DNA of 64,000 bases, from contig CM038040.1 of NCBI GenBank assembly GCA_021397845.1, forward strand, positions 61,892,088 to 61,956,087, in the 5' to 3' direction. Numbering within the stretch: the first letter of the stretch is position 1; each line of letters begins with the position of its first letter. The notes below the pieces were generated by a model. The model ran no database searches. It was not told the DNA's origin and saw nothing but the letters and a program-made list of their open reading frames with translations. Made by a program: the position numbers and the translations under genes. This document shows positions 21,363 through 34,540 of the stretch, piece after piece. This stretch comes from Areca catechu (Eukaryota > Streptophyta > Magnoliopsida > Arecales > Arecaceae).

Positions 21363-21905
21363 TGAGGTCGCTGGAGAAGGAGGTGCCGATCGGTCATGAC
21401 GAGGGGCCTTGCCCCGATTGCGCCTGCTGTGCTGTACTACTTCAACATCGTCTGCCGGGGATCGACTTTCGTGATCCGCCGAATTGGTGTAGTTTCTCTT
21501 TGCAGGAGTTTGATGGCTCCCGTGGGGATTGGTTACTACCCGCGGATGGGAGGTCCTTCCTTAGATGGAGTGCAAGCTTCTGTGGGGGCCCGTGGCTCGG
21601 GTCGCGGGAGTCCCCGGCTAGGGCTGAGTGGCCAAGGAGCACTGCTGATGCTGCAACTGTCGCATGGTCGTAGTCAGTGTTTGTAGCTGCTGGACGATGG
21701 CTGCGAAAGGACCATCCACCGAGGATGACTAAGGAGGAGGAGGAGGAGAAGGAAGTTCCCTCTCTGGGCTGCACGGGCCCGGGGGATAGGGAACCTCTCC
21801 TGCTTAGCTAGTGGATGCTTCGCACCCACGTGTCACCACCATGGTCGACGTACACTCTTTCTCACGGAAAGCTTGCTTGTATAGGGATTGCTGTTTTGCC
21901 CCCCC
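21363..21905 (-). other. Leader / possible N-terminal gag extension of the Tat element
   Basis: Between primer site and the gag ATG. Minus-strand frames are partly open (21774-21442) but I recognise no domain. It may be the 5' UTR or a frameshifted N-terminal part of gag. Confidence 0.4.
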
Positions 21906-21922
21906 TTCCTGAAGCACCAATA
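21906..21922 (-). promoter_or_regulatory. Primer binding site region of the Tat element
   Basis: On the minus strand the LTR end GATCGACAACA is followed by TATTGGTGCTTCAGGAAGG. The TTGGTGCTT start resembles primer sites of other plant Ty3-gypsy elements (TTGGTGCTTTC type). I cannot assign the tRNA with confidence. Confidence 0.5.
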
Positions 21923-22689
21923 TGTTGTCGATCTTACCGCGGTGGCCTGTAGCTTGTGAGCTAGCACCGGTTCTCGGACTCTCCTACCTCGAGATCTCCA
22001 AGCCTCCGGTCCTGCAAAATAAAGTCAGAGACCCAGGCCGGGGATTCTGGCGGGGCCACTTTGACGATCAAGTTAGAGAGCAGCAAGATGGAATAGGTCC
22101 ATTAAGGCGGGTTCCCAAAGGATCCCCGTGCTTAGAGGAGATTTAGATGAAAGCAATGTGAGAAAGAGAAGGCTTGAAGCCTGGCTTCCTGCACTGTGTT
22201 CACCGAGCTCGCGCCTAAGGACATCTTGGAGGCCCCAGGATCGTTCTCTCGGTACTTTTCCCTCTTGTCGACCTACCTTTCTGTCTGCTTTTACCGTCCC
22301 TTTTATACCACTGGACCGCCTTCAGCACCCGTCCACTGCCGGAGGCTCCCAGAGATCTCTGGATCCTCCCTCCCTTTCTCTTTCAAGTTTGGGAGTTAAG
22401 TGGCCGGCACGCCTCGTCCGCTGTGTGTCACGAAAGGGAAAATCTGGCGAGACCTCGAGTCGAGCACGGGAGTCCTCCTTTCGGAGCGTTGATAGTGGGT
22501 TTCCCATGTTTCAGGTTCCTGCCCGCGAGGATTTTATTCCTCAATCGCGGGACCCTGCTTATCTGATGTAAACGAGGTTCTGCGTACCGCTGTAGGTCAT
22601 ACCGGCACCCTGTACGAGATGCAGTGCATGCCAATTCTAGTGGCAACCTCGTAACCCGTGCCTCTGCCTCCCCGAGGCTTTGTAAAGTG

Positions 22690-23472
22690 AGGTTGACTTC
22701 GATCGAGGTGGACCCATCAGGGGGTGTCGCCTGGAGGAGGAGCAAGGGCCGCCAGCTTCAGCTGAGGTGGACCCCTCCTGGGTGGACACCTGGTGAAGTG
22801 GCAGAGAGAGGCTCGACTTTGGCCAAGATGGACCAGTCTTGGGGTGCCACCTGGCAAAGGAGCAGGAGAGCCTGGCTCGGCCTCGGCAGAGGTGGACCCA
22901 TCTTGGGGTGCCACTTGGTGAAGGAGCAGGGGCTGCCAGCTTCGATCAAGGTGGACCCCTCCTAGGTGGACACCTGGCTAAGTGGCAGAGAGAGGCTCGA
23001 CTTTGGCCAAGGTGGACCCGTCTTGGTGTGCCACCTGGAGAAAGAGCAGGAGGGCCCGGCTCAACCTCGACAGAGGTGGACCCATCTTAGGGAGCCACCT
23101 GGCGAGGGAGCGGGGGCAGCTAACTTCGACCGAGGTGGACCCCTCTTGGATGGACACCTGGCGAAGTGGCAGAGAGAGGCTCGACTTCGACCGAGGTGGA
23201 CCCGTCTTGGGGTGCCACCTGGCGAAGGAGCAGGAGAGCCGGGCTTGACCTCAGTAGAGGTGGACCCGTCTTAGGGTGCCACCTGGCAAGGGAGCAGGGG
23301 CTACCAGCTTCGATCGAGGTGGACCCCTCCTGGGTGAACACCTGGTGAAGTGGCAGAGAGGCTCGACTTTGGCCGAGGTGGACCCATCTTGGGGTGCCAC
23401 CTGGCGAAGGAGCAGGAGGGCCCAGCTCGACCTCGGCAGAGGTGGACCCGTCTTGGGTGCCACCTGGCGAGC
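22690..23472. repeat. Tat LTR minisatellite, left part of the right LTR
   Basis: Same ~61-bp subunits as at 10690-13010, in the same three-type order. About 13 subunits before the array is cut at 23472, within a CACCTGGCGAG block, by the solo LTR. Confidence 0.9.
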
Positions 23473-24926
23473 TGGTGGGGACACCAAAGGCACCAGAATA
23501 AGACAGAGGCTTTTCAACCCTCTGTAAATTGATCAATAATTTATGAGTCCATCTGTAATAAGGGCTTAGCTCATATGAGTCCATTTTAGTTGTTATTTGA
23601 GTATTTTGAGTTGTTATTTCAGTTCTGTACTAGTCAGCTCATGTTGAGCTAGTTCAGTCCAATGCTAGTCAGCTCATGTTGAGCTAATTTTATTTTTTTT
23701 GAGTCCTATCCAAGCATACTGAAGACTCAAGAACACATCATACAAGTATAGACCAAGTCCAACCAGATTGAAGACATGGAAGTTTAGCCCAAGTCCAACC
23801 CAGCTTGAAGATTTGAAGACCCCAGAAGGAAAATCAGAAACCCTGATTCCTTGCAGATGCCCTCCAGATGCCCAGATTTCCTTCCAGATGCCAAAATATA
23901 TTCATAGACCAAGGCATCCATGATTTTAGAGGTCCATCTGCATCCTAGCCTAAAGAAATCAAGCCCAGGCGCCAAGCCCAATCCCCTAAGAAGCAAGATA
24001 CCAGGGAATATTCCTGCTACTTGGCTACCAGGCCACCCCAGCTTCCAGAGGCCCAAACCCATGCACCCGGGCCCCTTTGGGCCGGCCCCTTGATGCTCTT
24101 AGAAGCCCAACATGCCCCCCTAGGCGTCCTTGGAGTGTTGGCCAAGTCAAGATAATTTTTAAGGATTTTTCTACCTAATGTTTCCTTATTTTCTAGCTAG
24201 GGTTTGAGAGGGAAAATGATTCTTATGTAAAGACTTATGTTCCCTTACTTGGAGCCCAAGGTTAAGGGTCTATTTAAAGGACCCTAGCCTCTTGTATGAA
24301 GGCACTTTTTGATATGAATTAAAACCTTGAGTTCTTCTATTGAGTTGTGTGATACCCTGCTGTGTGCATAAAGGGGTTTGTGAGAGTTCTTCTTCCCGGT
24401 GTTTGCAATCATCTTCCTGCTACCAACAAACCCTCCAGATCCCTGGATGCCCACTCCAAAAAAAGCCTTTTCTTGCTGTTTTTCCTTTGTTTTCTTGTTC
24501 CTTTGTGAATTTTCTAACCCCTGCCAGGTCGTTTGTAGGTCCCCGAGTTCCTACAAATCCAACGACTCCAGCCAAGCCTCAATCGGACCACCGAGCAGAA
24601 AGCCTGGTATCCGCGGGTCATTGGCTCGGTTTTCCAGGCCGCATCCGTCGAGAAACGAGAGACCCCTTCGCTACGATCTTCACAATGTTGTCAGGTACAC
24701 CCCTCTACCTCCAGTAGTTTTATTATAGGAGAACTTGCCCTAACCGAGGTTTCTCAGCCCCGGCGGTCTTCTTTGCTACTTTTCTAGGTCCTAATCTGCA
24801 TGCTGATCTTCAAAAATTCATACAAAATTCCCTACAAATAATTTTGATCTGAAATTCGGGAATTAATCACCTAACTCAATATGTAAAACATACAAAAAGA
24901 ATTGCATGCATATTAGTCCCCCATCA
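23473..24926 (+). mobile_element. Solo LTR nested in the Tat LTR
   Basis: 1454 bp with inverted ends TGGTGGGGAC...GTCCCCCATCA and flanks cgagc (23468-23472) and cgagg (24927-24931), a 5-bp duplication with one mismatch. A TATA-like CTATTTAAAGG at about 24271 is followed by AATTAAAACC and a transcript-leader-like region, so the LTR points to the plus strand. No internal genes are present, so it is either a solo LTR left by recombination or a very short element. Its family is not recognised. Confidence 0.7.
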
Positions 24927-26340
24927 CGAGGGAGTGGGGGTTGCCATCTTCGGCCGAGGTGGACCCCTCCTTGGTGGACACCTGGCGAAGTGGCAGAGAA
25001 AGACTCGACTTCGGCCGAGGTGGATCCATCTTGGGATGCCACCTGGCGAAGGAGCAGGAGGGCCCAGCTCCACCTCGATAGAGATAGACCCGTCTTGGGG
25101 TGCCACCTGGCGAGGGAGCGGGGGCTGCCAACTTCGACTGAGGTGGACCCCTCCTTGGTGGACACCTGGCGAAGTGGTAGAGAGAGGCTCAACTTCGACC
25201 GAGGTGGACCCGTCTTGGAGCACCACCAGGCGAAGGAGCAGGAGAGCCGGGCTCGACCTTGGCTGAGGTGGACCCATTTTGGGGTGCCACCTGGCGAGAG
25301 AGCGGGGGCTGCCAACTTCGACCGAGATGGACCCCTCCTGGGTGGACACCTAGCGAAGTGGCAGAGAGAGGCTCAACTTCAGCCGAGGTGGACCCATCTT
25401 GATGTGCCACCTGGCGAAGGAGCAGGAGGGCCCGGCTCGACCTCGATAGAGGTGGACCCGTCTTGGGGTGCCACCTGGCGAGGGATCGGGGGCTACCAGC
25501 TTCGACCGAGGTGGACCCCTCCTGGGTGGACACCTGGCAAAGTGGCGGAGAGAGGCTTGACTTCGATCGAGGTGGACCCGTCTTGGGATGCCACCTGGCG
25601 AAGGAACAGGAGAGCCGGGCTCGACCTCGGTAAAGGTAGACCCATCTTGGGGTGCCACCTAGCGAGGGAGTGGGGGCTGCCAGCTTCAGCCGAGGTGGAC
25701 CCCTCCTTGGTGGACACCTGGCGAAGTGGCAGAGAGAGGCTCGACTTCAATCGAGGTGGACCCGTCTTGGGGTGCCACCTGGCGAAGGAGCAGAAGGGCC
25801 TAGCTCGATCTCGGTAGAGGTGGACCCATCTTGGGGTGCCACCTGGCGTGGGAGCGAGGGCTGCCAGCTTCGGCTGAGGTGGACCCCTCTAGGTGGACAC
25901 CTGGCAAAGTGGCAGAGAGAGGCTCAACTTCGACTGAGGTGGACCCGTCTTGGGGTGCCACCTGGCGAAGGAGCAGGAGAGCCGGGCTGACCTCAGTAGA
26001 GGTGGACCCGTCTTGAGGTGCCACCTGGCGAGGGAGCGGGGGCTGCCAGCTTCAGCCGAGGTGGACCCCTCCTGGGTGGACACTTGGCGAAGTGGCAGAG
26101 AGAGAGGCTCGACTTCGGCCAAGGTGGACCTGTCTTGGGGTGCCACCTAGTGAAGCAACAGGAGGGCCTAGCTCGACCTCGGCAGAGGTGGACCCATCTT
26201 GGGGTGCCACCTAGCGAGGGAGCGAGGACTGCCAGCTTCGGTCGAGGTGGACCCCTCCTGGGTGGACACCTGGCGAAGTGGCTGAGAGAGGCTCGACTTT
26301 GGCCAAGGTGGACCCGTCTTGGGGTGCAACCTGGTGAAGG
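24927..26340. repeat. Tat LTR minisatellite, right part of the right LTR
   Basis: Continuation of the array after the nested insertion, about 23 subunits. With the left part this gives about 36 subunits, close to the ~38 of the other LTR. Confidence 0.9.
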
Positions 26341-26453
26341 AGCGGGAGCGCCATTTCTCGAGCGGGAAATTTTGAAAGAAAAATCCACATGTCGATGGCA
26401 TCCTGCTATATCTGACACACGTTCCACGTCAGCGATGTAGCCATATCACATAA

Positions 26454-27273
26454 TTTTTCAAAGTTTTTAAAAATCTTCAAAGTATTTTTAAATATTTTTT
26501 AAAAATTTTTTAAAAGGTTTTCCCTACTCCTAACTTCATTTTCATTGTCCTCAATGGAGTAAGAAAAAATAAAGACATTAAAGATCAAATAAGGAGAGAT
26601 ATTACCTAAACTAGATGTGCATCGTGTATTGCCAGGAACATCCATGGTAGTCCATTATTCCTAAAAACAAAAATTACAAAAGCAAAAGCAAAAGTTAGAA
26701 AAATAGAAAGTTTGGGTTTGCCTCCCAAAAGGCATTAAGTTTAAGGTCTTTAGCCAAATTTCATGACTTATTCTGGTTCATGTAAAATCATGGCCTCCCC
26801 TACTTCGATGGCTAGTTCCAAGAATAGTTTTAGGCATATCCATGTACTTTGAAGGTGGCACCTTTAATTGGATTTTTAATTTCTATTGCTTCATGGGAGA
26901 AGACTTCTTTTACTATGTATGGTCCGGTCTATCTAGATCTTAGTTTTCCTAGAAATAGGTGAAGCCTAGAATTATATAAAAGAACTTTCTACATGTAAAA
27001 GATTTTTAAAATTTTACTTAATCATGGAAAGCCTTAGTTCGTTCCATATAGATTTTTTAATTCTCATAGGCTTCATTTCTAATCTGCTCAAGTTCATCCA
27101 ACTATTGTTTCCTCTGGCCTCTGGTTGCATCCAAATCCATATTCAATTATTTTATGGCCCACATCACCATATATTCTAGTTCTACTAGCAAGTGACATGC
27201 CTTACCAAATATAAGCCTATATGGAGACATTCTTAGGTATTAAGAAAAATATCCTAAAGCCAATAATCTAGGA
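26454..27273 (-). pseudogene. Athila element B': 3' region and integrase C-terminus
   Basis: After the Tat element the host sequence resumes. Reading the minus strand from about 27230, I see MSPYRLIFGKACHLLVELEY, then LDELEQIRNEAYEN and GPYIVKEVFSHEAIEI, the C-terminal region of an Athila integrase (about 27230-26880), with several stops. After it comes the 3' untranslated part, including 'cctcccaaaaggcattaag' near 26720, which recurs at 33600, 43110 (inverted) and 58045. The integrase is cut at about 27273 by the copia LTR. Confidence 0.7.
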
Positions 27274-29601
27274 TGTAGATGGTTAAGCTATCTTGTAAAT
27301 GTATATGAATTATAAATAAAATAAATATTATTTTTGGTAGCTCAATACTATTTATCATCTTCCTATGAACTTTAGTGTGCTGAAGTCCTTAGAACTACAT
27401 TGATTCGATAAAGGAGAATTTATCAAGTGGTTCTTAAATCAGTTCAAGATCAAATGATATATTGTTATCCAAGACGATAATGTTTATCGAGAATAGATTG
27501 TTGTGTACCATATAGGTTGGTTGTCCTGTTAACCAAGAAGTGTGGAGATACTGGTATGATAAAGGTGAGTATAGGAATACATCTCACTAAACAGTGACTA
27601 AATATGTAGAGTACTTTGCTATCAAGAGTGTCTCACAGAAAGGGTATGGGTTTAATATCCTTCTAACCTGATACTATCATGGTGACTTAGCAAGCAACTA
27701 CTATACTTTGGTACCAGACTACCTAGAATCTAATTCAGTGATGGAAAGTTTCTAAGTGCAGTCAAGTACTTATTAAGTCAGTCTTAAATCAAAAAGGGAA
27801 TTGACCACTCCAAGTTTCTAGAGTACATGTTAGGTAGTGTTTCAATTTAGCAAAATCTAGGCTTGGATAATCCTAGTAAGGAGTCATAGGATTTAACACA
27901 TTGAGATATATTTAGATGCACTTATTCAGAGGTGGCTGTAGACTTTGTATTCATCCTAAGCATTAGGTCAAAGGAATGAATTATACGATACCATAGCCTA
28001 GGTTCCTGAATGTTGCTTTGCATCATTCAATCTATCCGAACGTCATGTACCATTGCTAAATGGTCACATCAATTAGTTCAAAAAATCATTCCTGAGCTAT
28101 TAGCTTAGGATTTGAACCTATGAGGTCATACATAATAAAAGTTTTCGATTGATCATGGTGGTTATCGATAATTAAAAATTATCTAGTGATAAATTATAAA
28201 TATGATTAATAATTTATCCTATACAAAAGTTATAAAAAATTAATTAATTTTATGATGATTAATTAATAATTAGATTGATGATTGGGATAATTTAATTGAG
28301 CAAAAAGATCTGTTCGAATCTAATTGAATTTGGTTCAATTAGATTTCACTCGGTTAGGTTATTCGATAACCTAATCCCTAAAAAATTTTGATCTTTATTT
28401 AATTTTGATTTGGACTTAATTAATTTTTGATTAATTAAGTTTTAATTGGAGCCCAATTAGATTAGGTTCAATCTTTTTAAATTGGTCAAACCAAATTAAA
28501 TTGGGATTAGATTTAACTTTGACCAAGTCAAACTAAGAACCTTTTTTTGTGTGTGTACATTCTCTATGCTATTTTATGATTAGCACCTTTCCTTTTATCC
28601 ATTCTGATTGGGATTAAACCAATAAAATTTTAAAAGGAGTTTTAATATGGTTTTGAGTTTGGTTTAACCAAGTCAAACATTATCTTGCCCCCCTTTAATT
28701 CTCCATTTAATTTTGGTTTTTGCATGTAGATTTCTCCACACAAAACATGTTTTGTCACCCTTCCTCAATCTATTTTGGATTTGGATAAGTTTAAATAAAA
28801 TTAGAAATTTGTTTGAATTGATTAAATTTAAATCAGACGAGTTTTATTAGGAATCAAACTCCTAGTTCAAGTAAAACTATTTTCCTTATCCAATCCTATC
28901 CAAATCCATTCTCCATGCCAATTTAATCTTATTTTTTCTTGGTTATGCAACAAGAGAGAGGGGACTTCTACCATGAGAAATTAAGAGAAATACCATGGAA
29001 AATAAAGATGGAGTGGGTGTGTAAACAAAGTGTGCATGGGACTTCCTTCTTGGAGCCAGGGAGAAGAAAGATATAGGAAGAAAAGAAAATAGAAATAATT
29101 AGTTTTGTTTTTATTTTTCTTCTACAACTTGATTTTCCTTGTCCTCTACCTTCTCATCTTGTTAGAGGGCTTGAAGAAAATTTGAAGAAAGGATTTTGAT
29201 CAACCATCCTCAATCTTTATAAGGAGCTAGCACTCTAGGGAAGGTGATCTCTTGGAACTTCATGTGAACTTTTCATAGAGGCTAGACATCCTATGCGGCT
29301 ACGAGGCAACATCCAAACCATCTACTATACTCTATCAGCAGCAATGTTCATCAACCCATGATGAGATATGGGATCCGATCCTATATATATTTGTAGATTA
29401 GATCTATAGCATGCATCAGTTAGATTGATGCATGTTAATTTTTTTCAATATCTATCTCTATTCATATCTTATCTCAATCTTGTAAGATAGATTTCTAGAA
29501 TTATTTTAATGCATAATTTAGTGATTAGAATTTTTTAATCTAATATGCTTCTACTGGCTTAAAAAAACTCATGCATGAAACCCTGCCCTAGCTTTCCAAC
29601 A
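27274..29601 (+). repeat. Copia-type LTR
   Basis: The right end is clear: GCTTTCCAACA at 29601, followed at once by the copia primer site. The left end is inferred at TGTAGATGG (27274), where the Athila coding sequence stops. About 2.3 kb, AT-rich, no genes. No second copy lies in the window, so the element is incomplete here. Confidence 0.55.
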
Positions 29602-29616
29602 GTGGTATCAGAGTCC
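29602..29616 (+). promoter_or_regulatory. Copia primer binding site (initiator tRNA-Met)
   Basis: GTGGTATCAGAGTCCC follows the LTR end. TGGTATCAGAGC is the classical complement of the 3' end of initiator tRNA-Met in plant copia elements; the final bases differ slightly. Confidence 0.75.
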
Positions 29617-30595
29617 CAGGTTCTTGATATGATTTGATTAGATATAAATCTAAATCTTGATCCGAGTAATTATTTCAGATTGGGTTGATCACCATGGCCA
29701 TCTGGTTATTAGAGAGAAGTGGGTTTAAAGGCCCCTCTTTCCATTCAATGGAACCTCTTATGACGTGTAGGGTGTTGCTTATGGTTATTTTCCATGAACA
29801 AGTGAGGTAAAAAGATAATTTTATTAAGATTATTTTGATAATTTTAATCTAATTTTTAGTAGTTTAATCTTGATTATTTATCTATTATTAATCTAAAATT
29901 AAATTATTTACATCAGATTTTATGTTTAGAATGTAAATTGTAAATTAATTTTAGCAATTACACTAAACTATGTAGTCTAGATCTAAAATTATTTTATTGG
30001 TATATGATGTATATAAAAATATTTAGATCTAATTTTAGCAAAATAAGTCAAGATTAATTGTTAAAAATAAGAGTTGATTGGATTTAGAATTATGAATTAA
30101 AGATCAAAAGTCAATTCATGAGATTTGGGTTTTTGGGTTAGCTCGAATCAGGTTAAATTACCGGGTTTGACCTAGGGTTAGAATTTGATTAATGAGGACC
30201 TTAGATAAGTTTATTTAAACTAACCAAAAGTTAATTAGAATTAGGTCAAAGTATCTCTAGATTAATTCTATAGTGATAGGTTGATAAAGTTCATATTATC
30301 AAATGGACCTAATTAGGAATCAATGGTTAAATCCAAGTCCCTAGGCTAGTCTAATCAAAATCGATGAATCAATTAGTTTCTAAGGTAAGTTTGGCACTTA
30401 ATCATAGTTATTAACTGGGGCTAAATCTTACCTAGCCAATTTTATTGGTATCTAAGGAAAAGAGATTAATGATGGAACCCTCACATCGATCTCACTTACC
30501 TGGCCAATTTGGTCAATTAAATTTTGATTAGACAACTCATCAATTCAAGCAAACCCATGCTAATAAGGAAGATTAGTTTAACTAATCTAGGTGCT
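29617..30595 (+). other. Start of copia internal region, decayed
   Basis: AT-rich sequence with many stops. I recognise no gag or pol motif. It ends where the LTR of element B starts at 30596. Confidence 0.4.
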
Positions 30596-32518
30596 TGATC
30601 GCTGTCGTAGGTGATCAAAAATAAAATCTAACTCATTACTATAGCTAGGGTGAGTATGGATCGTATCCTCGAGAATCAATGGCAATTATTTCACAAAAAA
30701 AGTAAAGAAATAAATATTTAGATTTTTAAAGATAGATGATGGTTAAATTAAAACTAATCAATATAAATTAATATGAGATTGAGAGGTTTATATGATAAAA
30801 AGATGTCTTTGTGTTTCCAGGTAATTATGAATATAAATCATGCATAGGTTCTAATCTGAGCAATCAAAGTTCGTAATTATTTTAGGAATCCTTCAAACCA
30901 ATCTCTAGTATACACTATCTTGATGAGAATGAACCATATCTTGTCAGGATCATGGCCCGTTTCACAAGTATAGGCTATCCAATGATTAAGTTGAAAAGAT
31001 CCTAACAAGATAAGTGAATGAAAATTTAGAATCAATTATCTATGTTGAGCATGAATCATATCATTCTAGGATCATAATTCATCCTACAAAGATAATTAAT
31101 TTTAGGAGTTCAAATAAAAAAGAGTTTAAAAAAAATTTAAAGCTTTATTTAATTGCATAGCATAGAAAAAACCAAATACAAAACTAAAGTTCGACAACCT
31201 GTACTTCTTTATAAACTATATCTCAGTTAAGCATAGCTCCTGGATATATTTTCTTAGACTCGAGCTCTGTTACAACACCTCCTCTCCTAAAAAATCTCTT
31301 TTATTCCTCTCCCTCTCTCCTTTAAAGCCTAAACTAATTACAAGAAGAAAAAAATAAATTAATATTTTGCTAGTGGAATTTATGATTCTACTATTATCCG
31401 AGATCCTTTTATAGAGCTCGTCGAGGGCTTTCTCTCGATCAAATTTGGAGTCAATCTAGCTCACAATCGATAGTATATTATATGGATTAGCTCAGCCATC
31501 CAATATGTGGCCTGATGAAGTGATAGACAACTCTTTTCCTTCTTAAGCATCTAAGGCTCTCAAGTTTCCATATCACTCCCTGCTGCCTGAAGAGTCCTCC
31601 TCCCAAGCAAACACTCCCTCAATTGGTGGTTAATCCCGGTCAAAGAGGGACTGTTGTGGCCAGTGGCAATGCCGGAAGAAGCTGGTGGAGAGTAGATGGT
31701 AGAGAGTCAATTGTAATGGGCGACCAACAAAGGAAGAAGATGATGGGGAATGGGTGAAAACAGTGATGGTGACTTTGATCGTTTGGAGGAGATTTCACCG
31801 GGACATGAGGAGGAGATGGACGACCTAGCTCTCTAGTGATCTTTCCAATGGTGATGGGCTCTTAGTATGGTGGCCGTGTTCGATGGTGGCACAAGAATGG
31901 TAGTCTGAGGTGGTGGCCGAACAGATAGTAGAGAGGACATAAAACTAGTGATGCACTTCTTAAATGATGGGTTGCTCGGCAAGTTCTCTGGCCATGCATG
32001 GCTTCCTGGTAAGTTCTCCAGCCATGGGGAGGTGATCAGCGATCAAAAAAGGAAGAAGAGATGATGCAAGATGGTGGCCTCCAAAAGAAGGGTATCCCGA
32101 TGGCTTCTTTGGCCATGGTGGGCCTCTCGACATCTCCTATTGTGATGAGCAGTGACGAGCAGTGACGAGCGGCCAAAAATGATGCTCGGGATGAAGCTGG
32201 TCCATGAAACAGGCTTATGGACTAGCTTCAATAGCTACCGGTGGACCAGTTCTCATATCGTAGATCCAACGACCGGTCCATGGTGGAACGGCTACTTTAA
32301 AATATGTGCACTTCTATGATAAACTTTCCACTTCGATTCTGGGTCGTTTGAACTTTGTTTTGAGTGTTGTTTATGCTGTTGGACTCCAAAAATTAAGCTT
32401 TTTCCATCCATGGACTCCCTTTCTACAAAACTCTAATAAAAAGTATCAATTCTTAATAAATATATATTAATTAATATTTATCTTAATGGTTAAATTAGGA
32501 TAATTATTAGACTTATCA
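30596..32518 (-). repeat. LTR of element B
   Basis: 1923 bp, TGATCGCTG...ACTTATCA, closest to the LTR at 7184-9035 (shared left-end text 'gatcaaaaataaaa' and 'gtatggatc(g)tatcc'). On the minus strand it begins TGATAAGTCTAATAATTATC, as in the other Athila-type LTRs. Left flank gtgct; the right partner is lost. Confidence 0.7.
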
Positions 32519-34540
32519 CACCCACTGTTAGTTCCTTAGTAATGCGATTAAAATATAAGTATTAATTTTATAACCAAGTGTCATTAAGACTTCTTTAGAT
32601 CTAGGCTTAAAGTAAAAAGAAATGAGCTAGCATCACTAATTAGGTATTAAGTTTTTGAAGTAAATTTTGTAGTCAAAACTATTAGAAACTTTCTTAGACT
32701 TCATCCAAAGGTCTACATCACTTGTGTTTGTGATGGCTAACTTAGTATTTCAGTGTTAGATTATAAAGAACAATTATATCTTTACTTATCACCTACTTTT
32801 GGCCAATTTTCTATACACCCTCCAAATTAAGTACATGAGCTGAGGTAGCTTTCACACCACTTGAGTTTTTTTTTTTTTTTCGATAATGTTTTCACCCTAC
32901 TCACTTTTTAACATGAACAACAATGCTTACTTAAGCGAAGGTGCCTGGTTACTTGGTGAGAAACTAATGTTTAGAACTTGTCCCTTTTTTTCTTTTCTTT
33001 TTTCTTCTTTTTTTCTTTTTTTTCAAGTAGGTAGCTCTTTCCTCAAATTCAAGTTAAATGGTGGGGTGTATATCAATTACCAGTTTTTTATAATAATTGA
33101 ATCTTTAATTGACCTTACAACTAATCCCTACTTTATCGTGTGAATGTGTGATGGAAGTGCTAATAGCCCTTGGGTGATCTAGGTAGGTTGCTAAAAGTCT
33201 GATAGCTAGTTTACTCCTTAAGTCGCTACAATAATTAACAAATATTGTCTATCTCTATTACCCTTTTCCTAGTCTTTTTTGCTCAAGAGTTTCTTTCATG
33301 TCACATGATTTATCAAAAAAAAAATTCCATGATTTTTTCAAAATTTTTTCGAAAGATTTTCAAAATAATTTTTAAAATTTTTAAAATTTTTCAAAGGATT
33401 TTTCCTTACCTCCCAACTTAATTTTTATTATTCTCAATGGAGTAAGAAAAAATTGGGACATAAAAGTAGGATAAGGAGAGATACCACCTGGACTGGATAT
33501 GCATCATGAATTGCTAGGTGTGTCTATAAGGAGTGGTCTATTATTCCTACAAAAATAAAAATTAATAAAGCAAAAATCAATAAAAAGATTGGATTGCCTC
33601 CCAATAAGTGCTAAGTTTAAGGTCTTCAGCCAGACCTCTTGGGATTCTCATCCTATTCCTGTATGAATCTTAATGTGAGTTTGTATTTTTCTATGTGATT
33701 TGGGTTCAACTATAGAGTATTTCCTACATGAGACTATTAAGTGGCTTATTCTCCTAATAGCTAACAATTCTTTCTTTATAATAATATCTAGGTATAACTT
33801 CAGTACTAGTCGGGATTCTAATGGATCTAGATCTATGTACTTAATATGCTCGATGTATGAAGAGAGTATTTTAGGATCCCCATTTGATACCACTTCTTTC
33901 ATAGGCAAAGGTTCAACCAGAGTCATGAGAGGTTCAGCTAATAATTTAGACCTTGGCATAAGTCCTTTCTGATTTATAACTTGGTACTTTTTCCAAATCA
34001 ATATCAATCTCCATACGTCGTTTCAATACTAGAGATAAATTTTGGAGGTAGTTCTTAAAAGTAGTGCCAAATACAGAGAAATTAGATATAAAGTTTTAAA
34101 TTTGTTAACCCTCATATGCGTAATATCCTACCTAGCAGCTTCATTATATGCTTTTAGAACACCTATAATTTGTGCTTCCCGATTATATATTACTGGTAAG
34201 GTGTTAGTGGATGCGATAGGAAGTCACTTCAATTCTGGGTCAAGTGGTGATTATAATAAGGTAGCTATTGGAGGTTTGGGTGATGGCTCATATTGCTCGA
34301 TCCAAAGTAGGTTGGTGTTGGGTTAGGGTGTTTCTACTAGGCAATTTCTCTCTAGAGTACATCCCTTTATATCAAGATCATCCACCTCAAAGTGAGCCAG
34401 ACTAAGATTTAACGAATCATAAGGAGAACTTTCACGTGTAGCTTCCTATATTGTATTATGCATGTGTGATTCTTGGGAAGTCCCAATTAATTCCATCATT
34501 GTACCTATTTGTTCTCTCTTCCCATTGAAAAGAGTGGACG
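32519..34540 (-). other. Internal region of element B without recognised pol
   Basis: Right after the LTR lies the degraded polypurine region, then a ~1 kb segment collinear with 56904-57850. After 'cctcccaataagtgctaag' (33600) comes ~0.9 kb with a minus-strand open frame (34007-33648, 119 codons, LLAEPLMTLVEPLPMKEVVS) of unknown function, with related sequence at 58100-58985. No catalytic motif is visible. Confidence 0.5.

Larger units (their letters stand above)
9933..26448 (-). mobile_element. Tat-clade Ty3-gypsy retrotransposon with antisense gene, LTR-flanked
   Basis: The element is 16,516 bp including a nested 1454-bp solo LTR. LTRs are 9933-13112 and 21923-26448, each TGTTG...ATCA on the plus strand. 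The flanks are cataa (9928-9932) and cataa (26449-26453), a perfect 5-bp duplication. Coding order on the minus strand is gag, protease, RT, RNase H, second RNase H, integrase, as in the Tat/Ogre/Retand clade. A separate gene lies on the plus strand between integrase and the left LTR; antisense genes at that place are known in Tat-clade elements. Over the first ~245 bp the two LTRs differ at about 18 positions by eye, nearly all transitions, so the insertion is not recent. RT lacks its catalytic box, so this copy cannot be autonomous. Confidence 0.9.
21923..26448 (-). repeat. Right LTR of Tat element (5' LTR on the minus strand), split by a solo LTR
   Basis: 4526 bp, of which 1454 bp (23473-24926) are a nested insertion, leaving 3072 bp against 3180 bp in the left LTR. 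Unique parts are 21923-22690 and 26341-26448. The minisatellite occupies the rest on both sides of the insertion. Confidence 0.9.
7184..27273 (-). mobile_element. Athila-type Ty3-gypsy element B' (minus strand), split and truncated
   Basis: Its pieces are a left LTR (7184-9035), adjacent 3' internal sequence with a polypurine tract (9036-9932), and, after the nested Tat element, more internal sequence (26454-27273) ending in the C-terminal part of an Athila integrase. The other LTR is not found: a copia LTR starts at 27274. Left LTR and internal sequence align with the other Athila-type elements here (30596, 34541, 55189). Confidence 0.7.

Noticed and set aside
22624..26440. Open frames of 60-300 codons in the right Tat LTR
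   Set aside because: Same minisatellite artefact as in the left LTR.
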